Shown in pieces: positions 62,525 through 64,000 of a DNA stretch of 64,000 bases. How positions within the stretch are numbered: the stretch's first letter is position 1; every line of letters starts with the position of its first letter. The notes under the pieces were generated by a model. The model searched no databases and had not been told where the DNA came from. It worked only from the letters and a program-made list of their open reading frames with translations. The translations under genes and the position numbers were made by a program. Source of the DNA: Myxococcales bacterium (GTDB taxonomy: Bacteria > Myxococcota_A > Polyangia > Polyangiales > JADJMO01); assembly GCA_016709545.1 (NCBI GenBank), contig JADJMO010000019.1, positions 1 to 64,000 on the forward strand, given 5' to 3'.

Positions 62525-64000
62525 ATGGCCAGGGTCCCGATGGACGAGGCGAAGGTGGCCCAGTGTCGGGCCCTCGCGCAGCAGATCGCCGACGACGTGC
62601 AGGGGTACGTCGACCGCCACACCACGGTCGGCGTGGAGCGCGTCACCCTGCGCGCCCTCGGCGTCACCGGGGTCGACGACCAGGGCGTCCCGCTGGTCAA
62701 CCTCTTCGTCGACAAGCTGCAGGCGGCCGGCGCGCTCGGCCTCGGCGCGTGCGCCGTCCTCGGGCTCTCGGTGGCGCGCCACGGGGGCGACCTGCAGGAC
62801 GCCGCCGAGCGCATCGCGTTCGGGCCCGAGCTCGAGCACCTGCTCCCGAAGGGGCACGGGCCGAAGTCGCCGTGCCCGCCGCTCTCCGCCGCCGATCGCG
62901 CCGCGGCCCTGGCCGTCCTCGGGGAGCCGGTCGCCGCCGCGCTCGCCCGCATCGACCAGGCCCGGCACAAGAAGGAGACCCTGCGCGCGGCCTACCCGGC
63001 GACCGCGCAGCCGGGCACGCCCCTCAAGTACGTGATCGTCGCGACCGGCAACATCTACGACGACGCGGTGCAGGCCAAGGGCGCCGCCCACGCCGGCGCC
63101 GACATCGTCGCGGTCATCCGCGCGACCGCGCAGTCGCTCCTCGACTACGTCCCCGAGGGCGCCACGACCGAGGGCTTCGGCGGCACGTTCGCGACGCAGG
63201 AGAACTTCGCCATCATCCGGCGCGCCCTCGACGAGGCGACCGTGCGCCAGGACCGCTACGTCCGGCAGACGAACTATTCGAGTGGCCTCTGCATGGCCGA
63301 GATCGCCTGGATGGCGGCGGTCGAGCGGCTCGACATGCTGCTCAACGACGCGATGTACGGGATCCTGTTCCGCGACATCAACATGTGCCGCACGTTCGTG
63401 GACCAGTACGTCTCGCGCCGGATCATCGGCCGCGCCGGGATCGTCATCAACACCGGCGAGGACAACTACCTCACCACCGCCGACGCGGTCGAGCGCGCGC
63501 ACACCGTGCTCGCCTCCCAGTTCGTCAACGAGGCGTTCGCCCACCGTGCGGGGCTCCCCGACGAGCTCCTCGGCCTGGGGCACGCCTACGAGATCGACCC
63601 GAGCCGCCCCGATGCGTTCCTGTACGAGGTCGCGCAGGCGCAGCTCGTCCGCCAGGTGTTCCCGCGCCACCCGATCAAGTGGATGCCGCCGACCAAGTTC
63701 AAGACCGGCGACATCCTCCAGGCCCACGTGCACGACGCCATGTTCAACCTGGCCGGGGTGATGACCCACCAGAGCATCGAGCTCCTCGGCATGTTCTCCG
63801 AGGCGATCCACAACCCGCTGCTCATGGACCGCTACCTCTCGCTCAAGGCCACGCGGTACGTGTTCGGCACCGCCAAGAGCCTCGGCGACGAGATCGAGTG
63901 GAAGGTGGGTGGCATCGTGGAGCAGCGCGCCATCCAGGTGCTCGACGAGACGCTCGAGATGCTCACCGACGTGGCGAACAAGGGCATCTGGACGGCCATC
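62525..64000 (+). CDS. kamD: Lysine 5,6-aminomutase alpha subunit, cut by the window end
   Basis: The 492 codons in the window are open from ATG at 62525 (MARVPMDEAKVAQC; ATG at 62540 is an alternative). Landmarks are VGVERVTLRALGVTGVDDQGVPLVN, LKYVIVATGNIYDDAVQAKGAAHAGADIVAVIRATAQSLLDYVPEG, TFATQENFAIIRRALDE, MCRTFVDQYVSRRIIGRAGIVINTGEDNYLTTADA and KWMPPTKFKTGDILQAHVHDAMFNLAGVMTHQSIELLGM. These match the TIM-barrel alpha subunit, which forms the substrate site against the beta subunit's B12/PLP. The C-terminal residues lie beyond 64000. The partner kamE is at 24292-25062 on the other strand. Confidence 0.93.
   Translation, partial: MARVPMDEAKVAQCRALAQQIADDVQGYVDRHTTVGVERVTLRALGVTGVDDQGVPLVNLFVDKLQAAGALGLGACAVLGLSVARHGGDLQDAAERIAFGPELEHLLPKGHGPKSPCPPLSAADRAAALAVLGEPVAAALARIDQARHKKETLRAAYPATAQPGTPLKYVIVATGNIYDDAVQAKGAAHAGADIVAVIRATAQSLLDYVPEGATTEGFGGTFATQENFAIIRRALDEATVRQDRYVRQTNYSSGLCMAEIAWMAAVERLDMLLNDAMYGILFRDINMCRTFVDQYVSRRIIGRAGIVINTGEDNYLTTADAVERAHTVLASQFVNEAFAHRAGLPDELLGLGHAYEIDPSRPDAFLYEVAQAQLVRQVFPRHPIKWMPPTKFKTGDILQAHVHDAMFNLAGVMTHQSIELLGMFSEAIHNPLLMDRYLSLKATRYVFGTAKSLGDEIEWKVGGIVEQRAIQVLDETLEMLTDVANKGIWTAI

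Noticed and set aside
61994..63811. 605-codon minus-strand frame opposite kamD
   Set aside because: Only its last 109 codons (small exported protein) have a proper start and RBS; the rest is antisense to well-conserved kamD.
1..64000. tRNA, rRNA, insertion sequences, prophage, toxin-antitoxin or secretion-system genes
   Set aside because: I looked for cloverleaf-type TTCGA arms, transposase DDE motifs, terminal repeats and phage proteins and saw none that could be supported.

Overview
The window is high-GC bacterial DNA whose gene content points to a deltaproteobacterial myxobacterium, probably of the Polyangiales/Labilithrix/Sandaracinus type. The evidence is a C-terminal MYXO-CTERM-like signal (GCGC, hydrophobic helix, arginine tail; gene at 15547-16938), many secreted lipoproteins with NCGxCGxxC cysteine repeats or Asp-Thr-rich linkers, a roughly 1,800-residue Ser/Thr kinase fused to TPR repeats, an ECF sigma/FecR pair, and a DUF4388 protein. 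I see no insertion sequence, phage, integron, CRISPR array, tRNA or rRNA. The taxonomic call is inference from gene families only.

Layout. 1-6.4 kb: purM (cut by the window edge) and the giant kinase-TPR gene on the minus strand. 6.5-9.5 kb: a DUF721/DciA-like gene, then a Rieske protein and a cytochrome b fused to a di-haem cytochrome c, together a compact bc-type complex. 9.5-17.4 kb: sigma factor/FecR pair and several envelope proteins. 17.4-24.2 kb: a penicillin-acylase-like hydrolase; a coupled lipid-type operon (CDP-alcohol phosphotransferase, flippase-like protein, diiron protein); a pseudokinase. 24.3-33.6 kb: KamE (lysine 5,6-aminomutase beta), ruvX-mltG, a DT-repeat lipoprotein, a site-2 protease, a cation/proton antiporter, an alkyl-DHAP-synthase-like flavoprotein and a GT-C glycosyltransferase. 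33.6-44.3 kb: DUF2254, two different Fe(II)/2-oxoglutarate-type proteins, and a translationally coupled DUF350 / ATP-grasp / DUF350 / transglutaminase-lipoprotein operon. 44.5-48.1 kb: a light-sensing candidate operon with a DUF4388 protein, a photoactive-yellow-protein (PYP) domain keeping the chromophore cysteine, a 34-residue acidic peptide and a CrtI-like flavoprotein. 48.2-58.6 kb: lipoproteins, a HIT protein, a stand-alone CZB zinc domain, a Rieske oxygenase coupled to a second copy of the 38.8-39.6 kb oxygenase family, YCII and RibD-like proteins, a WD40 protein, and an Old-Yellow-Enzyme/TetR operon with a visible operator. 58.7-64 kb: a large lipase-like lipoprotein, an alpha/beta hydrolase, a small proline-rich exported protein and kamD (lysine 5,6-aminomutase alpha), running off the window end and lying about 37 kb from kamE.

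About seventeen conserved genes are each interrupted by one or more single-base-type frameshifts, several of them essential-type or clearly constrained families. The density, roughly one per 3 kb, and the intact protein similarity on both sides suggest sequencing or assembly indels rather than decay. I therefore give such genes as single features covering both frames and say where the break is.

The best candidates for new biology are the DUF350/ATP-grasp/transglutaminase operon with its divergent oxygenase operon, the PYP operon with the nested palindrome upstream, and the split lysine 5,6-aminomutase.
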